DNA of 64,000 nucleotides from Afipia sp. 64-13 (GTDB lineage: Bacteria > Pseudomonadota > Alphaproteobacteria > Rhizobiales > Xanthobacteraceae), in the NCBI GenBank assembly GCA_001897755.1, contig MKUJ01000007.1, positions 54,003 through 118,002 of the forward strand, read 5' to 3'. The first letter of the stretch is position 1. Each line of letters begins with the position of its first letter. The notes below the pieces were generated by a model. That model saw nothing but the letters and a program-made list of their open reading frames with translations. It made no database searches and was not told the DNA's origin. Position numbers and translations under genes: made by a program. This document shows, one piece after another, positions 39,433 through 48,361 of the stretch.

Positions 39433-40731
39433 ATGCCACAGACATTCGAGCAGCTGACCCCCGCCCCCAAAGGTCGTTTCGATGGCATCGAGCGTCCTTA
39501 TTCTCCTGCTGAAGTGGAGCGTCTGCGCGGCTCGGTGACGGTCGCCTATACGCTGGCCGAAAAGGGCGCCAACCGGCTCTGGCAGTCGCTGAAGACCGAG
39601 CCGTTCGTGCATTCGCTCGGCGCCGTCACCGGCAACCAGGCGATGCAGCAGGCTCGCGCCGGCCTGCAGGCGATCTATCTGTCCGGCTGGCAGGTGGCGG
39701 CCGACGCCAACACGGCGAGCGCGATGTATCCCGACCAGAGTCTCTACCCGGCGAATGCCGGCCCGGAGCTGGCGCGTCGCATCAACCGCACCTTCCAGCG
39801 TGCCGACCAGATCGAGCACGCCGAGGGCGGCGCCAAGATCGACTGGTTCGTGCCGATCGTCGCCGACGCCGAAGCCGGTTTCGGCGGGCCGCTGAACGCA
39901 TTCGAGATCATGAAGGCCTATATCGAGGCGGGCGCGGCCGGCGTTCATTTCGAGGACCAACTCGCGTCCGAGAAGAAGTGCGGCCACATGGGCGGCAAGG
40001 TGCTGATCCCGACCGCCGCGCATGAACGCAATCTGATCGCGGCGCGTCTTGCGGCCGACGTCTGCGGCGTGCCCTCGCTGGTGATGGCGCGGACCGACGC
40101 GGAAAGCGCCAAGCTCATCACCTCGGATGTCGACGAGCGCGACCGCGAGTTCCTGACCGGCGAGCGCACGGCGGAAGGCTTCTATCGCCTCAAGCCGGGC
40201 ACCGGCCTTGCGCATTGCATCAAGCGCGGCATCAGCTTCGCGAAATACGCGGATCTGCTGTGGTGGGAGACCTCGACGCCGAACCTCAAGGAAGCGAAGG
40301 AATTCGCCGAGGCGGTGCGCAAGGTCTATCCGGACAAGATGCTCGCCTACAACTGTTCGCCGTCCTTCAACTGGGAAGCGAACATCGACAAGGCGACCAT
40401 CGCCAAGTTCCAGCGCGAGATTGGCGCGATGGGCTACAAGTTCCAGTTCGTGACGCTGGCGGGCTTCCACTCGCTCAACCACGGCATGTTCGAGCTGGCG
40501 CGCGGCTATCGCACCGAGGGCATGGCGGCCTACTCACGCCTGCAGCAGGCCGAGTTCGCCTCCGAAGCGCACGGTTATTCGGCGACGCGGCATCAGCGCG
40601 AAGTCGGCACCGGCTACTTCGATCTGGTCTCGACCACGATCTCGAACGGGCAGAGCTCCACCACCGCGCTCGCGGACTCGACCGAGGCGGCGCAGTTCTC
40701 GCCCAATCCGCACTCCGAAGCTGCTGAATGA
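39433..40731 (+). CDS. aceA: Isocitrate lyase
   Basis: A 432-residue glyoxylate-cycle enzyme that splits isocitrate into glyoxylate and succinate, needed for growth on acetate or fatty acids. The catalytic KKCGH motif is present ([12 protein letters not shown]), with [27 protein letters not shown] and [13 protein letters not shown]. Two ATGs are possible, 39421 and 39433; GGGA six bases before the latter favours MPQTFEQL. It diverges from a RamB/ScfR-type regulator and is followed by a DUF4170 gene with a shared terminator. Malate synthase is not in the window. Confidence 0.95.
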   Translation: MPQTFEQLTPAPKGRFDGIERPYSPAEVERLRGSVTVAYTLAEKGANRLWQSLKTEPFVHSLGAVTGNQAMQQARAGLQAIYLSGWQVAADANTASAMYPDQSLYPANAGPELARRINRTFQRADQIEHAEGGAKIDWFVPIVADAEAGFGGPLNAFEIMKAYIEAGAAGVHFEDQLASEKKCGHMGGKVLIPTAAHERNLIAARLAADVCGVPSLVMARTDAESAKLITSDVDERDREFLTGERTAEGFYRLKPGTGLAHCIKRGISFAKYADLLWWETSTPNLKEAKEFAEAVRKVYPDKMLAYNCSPSFNWEANIDKATIAKFQREIGAMGYKFQFVTLAGFHSLNHGMFELARGYRTEGMAAYSRLQQAEFASEAHGYSATRHQREVGTGYFDLVSTTISNGQSSTTALADSTEAAQFSPNPHSEAAE

Positions 40732-40743
40732 CAGGAGATGACC

Positions 40744-40950
40744 ATGCACGGCACACATTATTGGGTTGTTGGCGGTGAATTCCGCTCTCTGAACTTCCAC
40801 AATCTGGTGCAGGGCACGGCGCAGGTCGAAGGGCCGTTCGCGACGCGCCGCGAGGCCGAGGACATGTGGCGGCAGGTTTCCGAGAAGAACCGTCATCGCT
40901 GCAATGTGCGCTTCTCGATCGTGGAGGAACCGCGCCGCACCGTGGCGTGA
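40744..40950 (+). CDS. DUF4170 family protein
   Basis: A 68-residue soluble protein with the DUF4170 pattern: HYWVVGGEFRSLNF, then a central acidic helix (ATRREAEDMWRQVSEKN) and the terminal strand RCNVRFSIVEEP. It lies 12 bp after aceA, with AGGAG six bases before its ATG, so it is probably co-transcribed with isocitrate lyase. Its role is unknown; the position suggests a link to glyoxylate or acetate metabolism, which is inference. The Met at 40738 is an alternative but badly placed start. Confidence 0.8.
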   Translation: MHGTHYWVVGGEFRSLNFHNLVQGTAQVEGPFATRREAEDMWRQVSEKNRHRCNVRFSIVEEPRRTVA

Positions 40951-41008
40951 CCCTCGCATCACACCATTCCCCAGGGAAAGGCGCTGCTTGCGCCCCAACC
41001 TCAACTCC

Positions 41009-41039
41009 GACCCCGTCTGGCCCAGACGGGGTCTTTTTT
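41009..41039 (+). terminator. Rho-independent terminator after aceA-DUF4170
   Basis: GACCCCGTCTGG and CCAGACGGGGTC form a long stem followed by six Ts. Confidence 0.88.
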
Positions 41040-41153
41040 GTCCATAACGGCGATCCGAAATGTTGTGACCGGGATGGCCGGCGGTTCCCCGAGCTCTTGG
41101 CGGACCCTTTTGGTTACTGCTAGGTTAATGACATCAAACAGGGATTAACCGCG

Positions 41154-41711
41154 ATGCCGGACCCGGCCGCCGACGACAGCTCCAAGAACTCAGGACCGAT
41201 GCGCCTGCGCGATGCCTTGCAGAAGGCTCGCATCGAGGCTGCCGACCGCAGCGGGGTCGTGATTGATCTGCGCGACGCGGAGGTGGCGCGGCTCGAAATC
41301 CTCAATGACGCGCTCGATCCGCTGTTCGCCGAGATTCCCGCCAATGTCGATCTGTTCGACCGCGGCATCAGCCGGGGCGACACGCCGCGGCTGTGGATCG
41401 ATTCGGTGGCGCATGTGGCGATGGGGCGCGACAAGCGGATCTATCGTTTCGTGCAGGACACGAGGTTCGGCCGCACGCTGCTTGCCGAATCGCATGACGT
41501 GCCCGTCATGGTGGACGCGATCACCGACTATATCGCGCGGCGCATGATCGAGCGCGAGCAGGCGCTGGTGGTGCCGTCCTCGGTCGCCGCGCCGCCGCCG
41601 CCGGTCGTGGTGAAGAAGCGCGGCGGGTTCTGGACCTTCGTGCTGGGATTTTTCGCCGGGCTAGTCGCGCTGTTCGCGTTCGCGCTGATCGCCTCGCTGC
41701 GCAATTTCTGA
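41154..41711 (+). CDS. Tail-anchored membrane protein of unknown function
   Basis: A 185-residue protein with a soluble N-terminal domain of about 130 residues (LRDALQKARIEAADRSG; PRLWIDSVAHVAMGRDKRIYRFVQDTRFG). A Pro-rich linker (VAAPPPPVVVKKRG) leads to one C-terminal membrane helix (FWTFVLGFFAGLVALFAFALIASL). The topology suggests a cytoplasmic domain anchored at its C-terminus. I recall similar hypothetical proteins from Bradyrhizobiaceae but no named family. It ends three bases before the convergent metallophosphoesterase. Confidence 0.75.
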   Translation: MPDPAADDSSKNSGPMRLRDALQKARIEAADRSGVVIDLRDAEVARLEILNDALDPLFAEIPANVDLFDRGISRGDTPRLWIDSVAHVAMGRDKRIYRFVQDTRFGRTLLAESHDVPVMVDAITDYIARRMIEREQALVVPSSVAAPPPPVVVKKRGGFWTFVLGFFAGLVALFAFALIASLRNF

Positions 41712-41714
41712 AAT

Positions 41715-42632
41715 TTACGGCCGCAGGATCGTGGTCCGCAGATCGGTCACGCTGTCCGGCGAGGTCTCGTTGGAAAAGCCGCGTACGCGCTGGGTGATGC
41801 GCCAGCCATGATCGCCTTGTTCGATCGAGAACAGGTTATAGGCCGCGGGATGATGGTGAGCGCCGGACGAGGCCGAGGCTGACGGCACGCCGATGGCGGG
41901 AATGCGTCCGCGCGGTCCCTCGAACCACACCGTGGCGTGGCGATGGTCGTGGCCGTGCAGCACCAACTCGACGCCGTGGCGTCTCAGCATATTCAGCAAT
42001 TCATCGGAATCGCGCAGCCGTGCCGCCCAGCGGCCCGGCGCGCTGTGCAGCGGATGATGGATCAACAGCACGCGGCAAAGCGGCTCATCGGCAAGCCGCG
42101 CCAGAAGCTGATCGAGCGCGGCGCGCTGGGCGGGGCCGAGATATCCCGTCGCCATGAACGGGGCGGTCGGCACCGCGGTGGATACGCCGATCAGCGCCAG
42201 CGGTCCGCGCCGCCGCAGATAGGGAAAGCCGCCGACGGCTGCGATCGGCTCGTCGCCCTGCAGATAATCGGACCACGCTTGCGCGAACTGACGCCGGGTC
42301 GAGAGCGCATAGGCATCGTGATTGCCCGGCACCAGCGAGACGTCGCGCGGCGGGCCGATGGTTTTCAGCCATGCGGCGGCCTGCGCGAACTCCGCCGGCA
42401 ATGCGATGTTGACGAGGTCGCCGGTGATGGCGATGTGGTCGGGATGCTGCGCGTGCAGGTCGGCGACCAGCGCCGCCAGCACGTCGCGGCGGTGGACGGC
42501 ATGGCGCTTGCGCTGCCAGTTGATGTAGCCGATCGCGCGTTTGCCGAGGAGCTCGCGCGCGCGCGCCGGCGGGAGCGGTCCCAGATGCGGGTCGGACAGA
42601 TGCGCGAGCAGGAAAGCGGTCACGTCATGCAC
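41715..42632 (-). CDS. Metallophosphoesterase (calcineurin-like)
   Basis: A 305-residue two-metal phosphoesterase. The five metal-binding blocks are visible: HLSDPHLG (residues 10-17), ITGDLVN, VPGNHDAY, LIHHPLH and LHGHDHRH. This arrangement matches cAMP phosphodiesterase CpdA-like or related phosphohydrolases, but the substrate cannot be told. No signal peptide is present, so it is cytoplasmic. A tiny ORF overlaps its start by eight bases. Confidence 0.9.
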   Translation of the reverse strand: MHDVTAFLLAHLSDPHLGPLPPARARELLGKRAIGYINWQRKRHAVHRRDVLAALVADLHAQHPDHIAITGDLVNIALPAEFAQAAAWLKTIGPPRDVSLVPGNHDAYALSTRRQFAQAWSDYLQGDEPIAAVGGFPYLRRRGPLALIGVSTAVPTAPFMATGYLGPAQRAALDQLLARLADEPLCRVLLIHHPLHSAPGRWAARLRDSDELLNMLRRHGVELVLHGHDHRHATVWFEGPRGRIPAIGVPSASASSGAHHHPAAYNLFSIEQGDHGWRITQRVRGFSNETSPDSVTDLRTTILRP

Positions 42633-42747
42633 CGGTCTGGCTGTACGAGCGACTCGGTAAATCCATGGTAGACACGATGGCCGCCTTCTCGTTGGAAATG
42701 GCGAGCGTCAGGATGTCACCCTCGGGCAGGTTCGAGACTTTCTTCAT
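42625..42747 (-). CDS. Possible 40-residue ORF or gene remnant
   Basis: MKKVSNLPEGDILTLAIS... is preceded by AAGG eight bases upstream and overlaps the metallophosphoesterase start, a spacing typical of coupled small genes. The first 20 residues recall the beginning of ferritin-like (rubrerythrin/VIT-family) proteins, while the rest does not. It may be a small regulatory ORF or the stump of a degraded gene. The track begins at 42810, without a ribosome site. Tentative. Confidence 0.3.
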   Translation of the reverse strand: MKKVSNLPEGDILTLAISNEKAAIVSTMDLPSRSYSQTGA

Positions 42748-42846
42748 GTTGATCGCCTTGTCCGCCGGATGGCCCCGAATGGTTTTGGCAAGAGGATCGG
42801 CCGCGCGCAAGGATCAACCCCTGGCCGACGATCCTGGAATGATGTG

Positions 42847-43332
42847 ATGACAGTTCAGTCGCTGCGGCTGCGGTTCGAACCGCTGATCCGCCGTCTCTTT
42901 CACGCTTATGCCCGGATCGCGCGCGGCATGACGCTCGGCACCCGCGCGCTGGTGCTGGATGGCGAGAACCGGGTGTTTCTGGTCAAGCACAGCTATGTCG
43001 CGGGCTGGCATCTGCCGGGCGGCGGGGTGGAGATCGGCGAGACCTTCGTGGAATCGCTCGCACGCGAATTGAGGGAGGAGGGCGGTATCGAACTGCGCGG
43101 GGCGCCCGTCCTGCACGGCCTGTTTTTCAACCGCCATGTCTCGCGCCGCGATCATGTCGCGGTCTATGTGATCCGGCAGTGGCATCAGGAGCGGGTGCCG
43201 GAGCCGAACCACGAGATCGTCGCCTGCGGTTTCTTCGACGTGGCCGAGCTGCCGCCGGACACCACCCGCGGCACCCGCAAGCGGATTGCCGAAGTCCTGC
43301 AGGGCGAGCCCGCCACGCCGGACTGGAGCTAG
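42847..43332 (+). CDS. Nudix hydrolase
   Basis: A 161-residue Nudix-family pyrophosphohydrolase. The Nudix box is GGVEIGETFVESLARE with LREEGGI (about residues 58-80), matching GX5EX7REUXEEXGU. The N-terminus (LFHAYARIARGMTLGTRALVLDGENR) is typical of the Bradyrhizobiaceae group. The substrate is unknown; an oxidised nucleotide or a nucleotide sugar is possible. The track start at 42769 has no ribosome site; the ATG at 42847 (MTVQSLRL) is preferred. It is followed by an acetyltransferase gene after 126 bp. Confidence 0.88.
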   Translation: MTVQSLRLRFEPLIRRLFHAYARIARGMTLGTRALVLDGENRVFLVKHSYVAGWHLPGGGVEIGETFVESLARELREEGGIELRGAPVLHGLFFNRHVSRRDHVAVYVIRQWHQERVPEPNHEIVACGFFDVAELPPDTTRGTRKRIAEVLQGEPATPDWS

Positions 43333-43458
43333 GCAAACTCAATGCTCCAGCGAACTGGTAACGATCGCAACAAAATCTGACCGGGCCACGCTGCTCCAGG
43401 GCGTTTCGGCGATGGACCGCGCCTGCGGCAGATGGTATTGCGCGCAGCGGATACACCC

Positions 43459-43971
43459 ATGAGCGATCTTTCCCTCACCATTCTGGCCGAGACGCCGGGC
43501 GACGCCCAGGCGATCGAACGGCTGCACGAGCGCACCTTCGGCCCTGGCCGTTATGTGCTGAGCGCCTATCGCCTGCGCGAGCATGTCGATCATGTTCTCG
43601 ATCTGTCGTTCACGGCGCGGATCGGCACGCTGCTGGTCGGCTCGGTGCGGCAATTGCCGGTCTGCATCGGCGATACGCCGGCGCTGCTGCTCGGTCCGCT
43701 GACGGTGGAGCCGCCATTCCGCGCGCGCGGGATCGGGCGGGCGCTGCTCGATCGCGCATTGTCGCAGGCCAAAGCCAAGGGCCACAGCCTGGTGATGCTG
43801 GTCGGCGACGAGCCTTATTACAGCCGCGTCGGCTTCAGGCAGATTCCGCGTGGCGGGGTGACGATGCCGGGTCCGGTGGACCCGGCACGGTTGTTGATTC
43901 ACGAACTCGTCGAAGGCGCGTTCGCGGATGTCTCGGGCGCCGTGCGGCCGGACTGGAGCGCGGCCGCGTAG
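43459..43971 (+). CDS. GNAT-family N-acetyltransferase (YhbS-like)
   Basis: A 170-residue acetyltransferase of the GNAT fold, using acetyl-CoA. The CoA-binding motif V/IxxxxRxRGIG/A reads PPFRARGIGRALLDRAL. A later segment GDEPYYSRVGFRQIP is typical of the YhbS (COG3153) group. The substrate cannot be told. The ATG at 43459 (MSDLSLTI) has AGCGGA at useful spacing and removes the non-family prefix of the track ORF. It ends three bases before the convergent COG0523 GTPase gene. Confidence 0.88.
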   Translation: MSDLSLTILAETPGDAQAIERLHERTFGPGRYVLSAYRLREHVDHVLDLSFTARIGTLLVGSVRQLPVCIGDTPALLLGPLTVEPPFRARGIGRALLDRALSQAKAKGHSLVMLVGDEPYYSRVGFRQIPRGGVTMPGPVDPARLLIHELVEGAFADVSGAVRPDWSAAA

Positions 43972-43974
43972 CGG

Positions 43975-45189
43975 CTATTCCGCCGCGATCTCGTCGGCGC
44001 GCCGCCAGCGCGGGAACGGATCGGGCAGTGCCGACCATGCTTTCGTGTCCATCGCGGGCCGTCCCTGCACCAGACAGGCGTCAAGCCGCGCGCGGATCGA
44101 GGCCTCATCCATGCCCGTGCCGATGAAGACGATCTCCTGCCGCCGGTCGCCGTAAATCGTGTTCCAGTGTTTCTTCAGCGACTGCCGCCAGAACGGATCG
44201 TTCGGCCAGCGCTCTTCGGGCACGCTCGCCCACCAGAAACCGAGTCCTTCGGTCTTGACGATCGATCCGGCCTGGCTGAGTTCGCCGAGCCATTGCGGGC
44301 GTGTCGCAAGCCAGAAGTGGCCCTTGGCGCGGATCACGCCGGACCAGTTTTCGCGCAGGAAGCGCTGGAATTTTGCCGGCTCGAACGGGCGCCGCGCGCG
44401 ATAGACGAAACTGGTGACGCCGTATTCCTCCGTTTCCGGCACGTGAGACGCAAAGCCGTACAGCTCCTTGGCCCAGAGCGGGTGTTCCTGCGCGCGCTCG
44501 AAATCGAAACGGCCGGTGTTGAGAATGCATTCGAGCGGGACGCGCGAATGGTTCGCCTCGACAATGACAGCATCGGGATTGAGTGCGCGGATGATCTTGC
44601 GGGCGGCATCGCGCTCGGTCGCGCCGGCGTCGTCGATCTTGTTGAGCACCACGACATCGGCGAATTCGATCTGGTCGACGAGCAGATCGACCAGCGTGCG
44701 CTTGTCGTCCTCGCCGAGCGATTCGCCACGCTCCTTCAGAAAGTCGGTGGACGAATAGTCCTTGAGCAGGTTCACGGCATCGACCACCGTCACCATGGTG
44801 TCGAGCTGCGCCACGTCGGACAGGCTTTCGCCGCTCTCGTCGCGGAAGTCGAAAGTCGCCGCAACCGGCAGCGGCTCGGAGATGCCGGTGGATTCGATCA
44901 GCAGATAATCGAAGCGATCATCTTGCGCCAATGCGCGGACTTCCTTGAGCAGATCGTCGCGCAGCGTGCAGCAGATGCAGCCGTTGGTCATCTCGACCAG
45001 CTTCTCGTCCGTCCGCGACAGGTTGGCGCCGCCATCACGGATCAGATCGGCATCGATGTTGATTTCGCTCATGTCGTTGACGATCACGGCCACCTTCAGG
45101 CCCTGACGGTTGTTCAGCACATGGTTCATCAGGGTGGTCTTCCCAGCACCGAGGAAGCCGGACAAGACTGTGACGGGGAGTTTTTGCAT
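43975..45189 (-). CDS. COG0523 (CobW-like) zinc-responsive metallochaperone GTPase
   Basis: A 404-residue G3E-family GTPase. P-loop GFLGAGKT lies at about residues 11-18, the metal-binding CxCC motif ([12 protein letters not shown]) near 70-73, the guanine-binding NKID (VVLNKIDD) follows, and a CobW_C domain ends the protein (YRARRPFEP...[11 protein letters not shown]). Family members such as ZigA, ZagA and YciC deliver zinc to essential proteins under zinc limitation. A Zur-like palindrome about 65 bp upstream supports this role over cobalamin synthesis. The track start at 45249 overlaps the box; the Met at 45189 (MQKLPVTV) is the natural one. Confidence 0.9.
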   Translation of the reverse strand: MQKLPVTVLSGFLGAGKTTLMNHVLNNRQGLKVAVIVNDMSEINIDADLIRDGGANLSRTDEKLVEMTNGCICCTLRDDLLKEVRALAQDDRFDYLLIESTGISEPLPVAATFDFRDESGESLSDVAQLDTMVTVVDAVNLLKDYSSTDFLKERGESLGEDDKRTLVDLLVDQIEFADVVVLNKIDDAGATERDAARKIIRALNPDAVIVEANHSRVPLECILNTGRFDFERAQEHPLWAKELYGFASHVPETEEYGVTSFVYRARRPFEPAKFQRFLRENWSGVIRAKGHFWLATRPQWLGELSQAGSIVKTEGLGFWWASVPEERWPNDPFWRQSLKKHWNTIYGDRRQEIVFIGTGMDEASIRARLDACLVQGRPAMDTKAWSALPDPFPRWRRADEIAAE

Positions 45190-45251
45190 CGAGATCAAAG
45201 AGCCTGTGAAGGGCGCGGAGCCCGGAACGATGGGACATCGATCCTCCATTT

Positions 45252-45269
45252 GTTATGTTATAACATACC
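45252..45269. promoter_or_regulatory. Zur-box-like palindrome upstream of the COG0523 gene
   Basis: The core TATGTTATAACATA is a perfect 14-bp dyad (45254-45267) within GTTATGTTATAACATACC. It matches the ATGTTATA...TATAACAT architecture of alphaproteobacterial Zur sites and lies 65 bp before the preferred start. Confidence 0.7.
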
Positions 45270-45329
45270 TAAATCTGGAGCCAAGGTGTCAAGACGGCCG
45301 AACCGTGCCGCGGAAGCCATGTCGTGGAA

Positions 45330-45357
45330 AAGCAAACGGCCGCCCGGGGGCGGCCGT
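45330..45357 (-). terminator. Terminator after the TonB receptor gene
   Basis: On the minus strand, ACGGCCGCCC pairs with GGGCGGCCGT, followed by a T-rich TTTGCTTTT tract, 22 bp after the stop. Confidence 0.7.
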
Positions 45358-45378
45358 CTGATCTTCGGAGCCGTCGGC

Positions 45379-47751
45379 TCAGTATTTGACGTTGGCGAAG
45401 AGCCGCACGCCGAGGCCGGGCAGCAGCACCTCGTCCTTGGTGTAGGAGACGTGGTTGCGGATGTCCTCGTTGAGCAGATTGTCGCCGACGATGCCGAGGC
45501 GGATTTCCTGCGGTCCCCAGTCGCTCTTGATCAGCTTCGCGGTGTAGCTCAGCTCCGCCTTCAGGCGGTTGTAGCCCGGCGTTGCCGTCTCGATGCCGCC
45601 GATGTCGTTTTGCGCGAAGGCATGCAGCAGGCTGACGCGCGCGAGCCAGTTGGCATCGCGATAAAACAACCCGCCGCCGAGACGCTGCGGCGGAATCCGC
45701 GGCACGTTGGTGCCGTCATCGAAGGTGGCGCGCACGATGTCGTATTGGCCTTCGACGCCGAACTGTCCGGCCCATATCGGCAGGACGTCGTACTGGAACT
45801 GAAACTCGGCGCCTCGGAAGTGCGCGTTGCGCTGCGCATAGATCGCCTGGTTGAGTTCGAGGCCGGGCCCCGCCTGGCACACGCCGTCTTCGCAGGTGTT
45901 GCCTGTCAGGTTGCGGTAGATGAAGCCGTTGAAATGGGTGTCGTATCCGGTGAGTTCGAACCGGAACGGCCCGGTCGCGCGGCGCAGCCCGATCTCGACC
46001 GATTTCGCGGTCTCGATCTTCAGGTTGGGATTGCCGATGTCGAACGTCACCGTGGCGTCGTGGCCGCCGCGCGAGAACAGTTCGGCCGGCTTCGGTGCGC
46101 GCTCGGTATATTGGCCGGTGATGCTGGCGACCAGATCCCACGGCAGGTTCTGGATCAGGCCGACGCTGCCGCTTTTCGGCGTGAAGTTCAGGTGGCGTGC
46201 CGTCGCCGGTCCGATCGCGTTCGGATCGGCGACAAGGTCGAACACGTCCGGAATGAACGCCGGCGTCGTGCCGGACAGATCGACATGCTCGATGCGGCCG
46301 GCGACCTGCGCCTTGGTGAGTTCGCTGAACCTGAACTCGTTGAACGCGTAGCCCGCGACTTTCGTATTTCGGTTCGGGTCCCATAGCCCGTTGAGCGGGC
46401 TGCCGAGGTCGTCGGGACTCGGCGCGGTCAATTCCTGATGCGAGGCCTGCACGCCGAGCGCGGTGGTCAGCGCGGCGAAGCGCAGGTCGAGCGGCATGAA
46501 TTGCACTTCGGCGCGGCCTTCCTGCTCCTTGTTGGTGAAGCGCTGGCGTATCCCGTCGGAGGTCGGATCGGCGGCATCGGCAAGACCGATCTCGCTGTGG
46601 CTGTAGTCGGTGGCACCGATCCAGAACCGGACCGCGTCGATCGCGGCGGAATCCGGCCGGTATTCGCCCTTGCTGGTGAACTTGGTCTGCCTGGCGTCGA
46701 TGCGGGTGCGGTGTTCTTCGCCGTCGATGCCGGGGATGTGATAGAGGCTGTTGTTCTGCGTTACCGCCGCGCCGATGAAGCCGCCGGTGAAGACATACGA
46801 GCCGCCGATCGAGAAGCCGTTCGACTCCGTCGCCGAGTTGGGCTGCTTGCCGTTGAACGGCCGCGTCGGATCGAACCGGTAGGGCGAGTTCGGCACGCTG
46901 TAGTCTTCGGTCTTGCGGGCGAACGCGTCGATGTGGATCGCGAAATTGCCGCCGCCGGCGTCGAGCAGCATCGCGCCCTCGCGGCCGCGATCGACGCTCG
47001 ACAGTGCGCCGCGCGTCTCGAAGCTCATGCAGGGATTCGAGGGGGAAAGCTGCGGCATCTTCACGGCGTAGCCATAGGTCTGCGCCGCGGAGATCGGGCT
47101 GCAGGGCAGGGCTTCCGGAATCCGGTTGTTGCTGGCCGCTACCACGCCGCCGATGGCGGTCGAGCCGTAACGCAGAGTCGCCGGGCCGCGGATGACTTCG
47201 ACCTGGTTGGTGGTGAGCGGATCGATCGGCACGAAATGATCCTCGCCGAGATCGGAGGCGCCGTTGCTGCCGAGCCCGTTCTCGGTGATGCCGACGCGGT
47301 TGACGTCGAGACCGCGGATGATCGGCCGGCTCGAGCCGCCGGGCGCGAAGGACGAGCCGGTGATGCCGGGCTTGTCGTTGAGCAGATCGCCCAGCGTCGT
47401 GGCCGAACTGCGGCGGATTTCCTCGTTCGGCACCACGGTCACCGTGGCGAACTGGTCGGTCACCACCGGCAGTGTGCCTGGAAGGAAGACCGGCTGCGCG
47501 ACAGGCACCGGTGTGGCCGGCGACGGCGCTGGCGTATGGCCGCCGCGCGCGACACGGGAAGGGTGTCGAACGGGCGTGGGGTGTGGCGGCTTGCGCCGGA
47601 CGATCGGGCTGGGCGCCTGTACGGTGAGCGCCGGCAGCACCGTGGAGCCGGACGCCTGCTCCTGCTGGGCGCGGGCAGCGCCGCCGGCACTGAGAACCAA
47701 TGCCGCCGTTGAGCCTGCGGCAAGCAGGGCGCGGAGGGATATCCTGAACAT
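45379..47751 (-). CDS. TonB-dependent outer-membrane receptor, ZnuD-like
   Basis: A 790-residue outer-membrane receptor with a signal peptide ending near GAARAQ. A Pro-rich spacer (residues 45-90) leads to a plug domain (NDKPGITGSSFAPGGSSRPIIRGLD; GEDHFVPIDPLTTNQVEVIRGPATLRYGSTAIGGVV) and a 22-strand barrel ending in LFANVKY with a terminal aromatic. The GEDHFVPIDP segment is typical of ZnuD-type zinc receptors. It is co-directional with the preceding small DUF2946-like gene, whose upstream Zur palindrome probably controls both. Zinc, possibly as a chelate, is therefore the inferred substrate. Confidence 0.9.
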   Translation of the reverse strand: MFRISLRALLAAGSTAALVLSAGGAARAQQEQASGSTVLPALTVQAPSPIVRRKPPHPTPVRHPSRVARGGHTPAPSPATPVPVAQPVFLPGTLPVVTDQFATVTVVPNEEIRRSSATTLGDLLNDKPGITGSSFAPGGSSRPIIRGLDVNRVGITENGLGSNGASDLGEDHFVPIDPLTTNQVEVIRGPATLRYGSTAIGGVVAASNNRIPEALPCSPISAAQTYGYAVKMPQLSPSNPCMSFETRGALSSVDRGREGAMLLDAGGGNFAIHIDAFARKTEDYSVPNSPYRFDPTRPFNGKQPNSATESNGFSIGGSYVFTGGFIGAAVTQNNSLYHIPGIDGEEHRTRIDARQTKFTSKGEYRPDSAAIDAVRFWIGATDYSHSEIGLADAADPTSDGIRQRFTNKEQEGRAEVQFMPLDLRFAALTTALGVQASHQELTAPSPDDLGSPLNGLWDPNRNTKVAGYAFNEFRFSELTKAQVAGRIEHVDLSGTTPAFIPDVFDLVADPNAIGPATARHLNFTPKSGSVGLIQNLPWDLVASITGQYTERAPKPAELFSRGGHDATVTFDIGNPNLKIETAKSVEIGLRRATGPFRFELTGYDTHFNGFIYRNLTGNTCEDGVCQAGPGLELNQAIYAQRNAHFRGAEFQFQYDVLPIWAGQFGVEGQYDIVRATFDDGTNVPRIPPQRLGGGLFYRDANWLARVSLLHAFAQNDIGGIETATPGYNRLKAELSYTAKLIKSDWGPQEIRLGIVGDNLLNEDIRNHVSYTKDEVLLPGLGVRLFANVKY

Positions 47752-47878
47752 GTATTTCGATCCTGATGCCGCATCCGGCTGCTGCGTTCATGACCGGCAG
47801 CACGGGCGGCGTGACTGATGACAAGGGATCGGCGATCGGCCGCATGCGGCGATCGTCGCGGTCGAATGGCAGCAGGGA

Positions 47879-48232
47879 TCAGGAGCGGGGAGGGGCGCGG
47901 GAGCGGAAGGCGGCGTGGCGTGGTTGCGTGACGGCGGCGTCGAACGTCGCGGTCAGCCGCGTGGTATGGAAAGAGGCAGGAAGCGGCAGCAGCGGCGGGG
48001 TGGCATCGACCAGCGCGTTCGCCATCGCAACGGTGGCGCAGATCGCGCAGATGTCCTTGCCGGCGTCGTGGTTATGATCGCTGTCCGGGGCGGTGGTTGA
48101 AGAGCTCTGCGAGACGGCGGAGGCCGGCGCTGCATGGGCATGGACGTGGCCGAACGACAGGCCGAACTGCATGGCCAGCGCAAACAGCGCCAGCAGAGAC
48201 AGCTTCCGTGCCTGTGACCTGATCCAGTGCAT
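47879..48232 (-). CDS. His-rich DUF2946-like small secreted protein
   Basis: A 117-residue protein with an N-terminal hydrophobic segment (LSLLALFALAMQFGLSFG). It carries metal-ligand-rich motifs HVHAHA, DSDHNHD and CAICATVAMA (CxxC), then a second hydrophobic stretch. DUF2946-type proteins are often found beside TonB receptors and may handle metals at the membrane. Its start lies 41 bp after a perfect Zur-like palindrome and the TonB receptor gene follows 127 bp downstream. A zinc-binding or delivery role is inferred, not shown. Confidence 0.75.
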   Translation of the reverse strand: MHWIRSQARKLSLLALFALAMQFGLSFGHVHAHAAPASAVSQSSSTTAPDSDHNHDAGKDICAICATVAMANALVDATPPLLPLPASFHTTRLTATFDAAVTQPRHAAFRSRAPPRS

Positions 48233-48272
48233 CGCCCGCGAAATCCCCCATCCGGCCGGGGCCTGCCCGTTC

Positions 48273-48293
48273 AGATGTTATAATATAACATCT
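48273..48293. promoter_or_regulatory. Zur box (perfect dyad) upstream of the DUF2946/TonB unit
   Basis: AGATGTTATA and TATAACATCT flank a single central A, a perfect 21-bp palindrome. It is the classical alphaproteobacterial Zur-box form and is the strongest such site in the window. Confidence 0.82.
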
Positions 48294-48361
48294 AGGATAG
48301 CCGGTATGTCAACTAAGCTGGAAGGGAGGCCGCCCGCCGCTCCACCGCATCGTAGGTGGGG

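Noticed and set aside
45716-47845. 709-residue minus-strand ORF overlapping the TonB receptor
   Set aside because: Alternative frame of the receptor gene, Arg-rich, no barrel or plug motifs.
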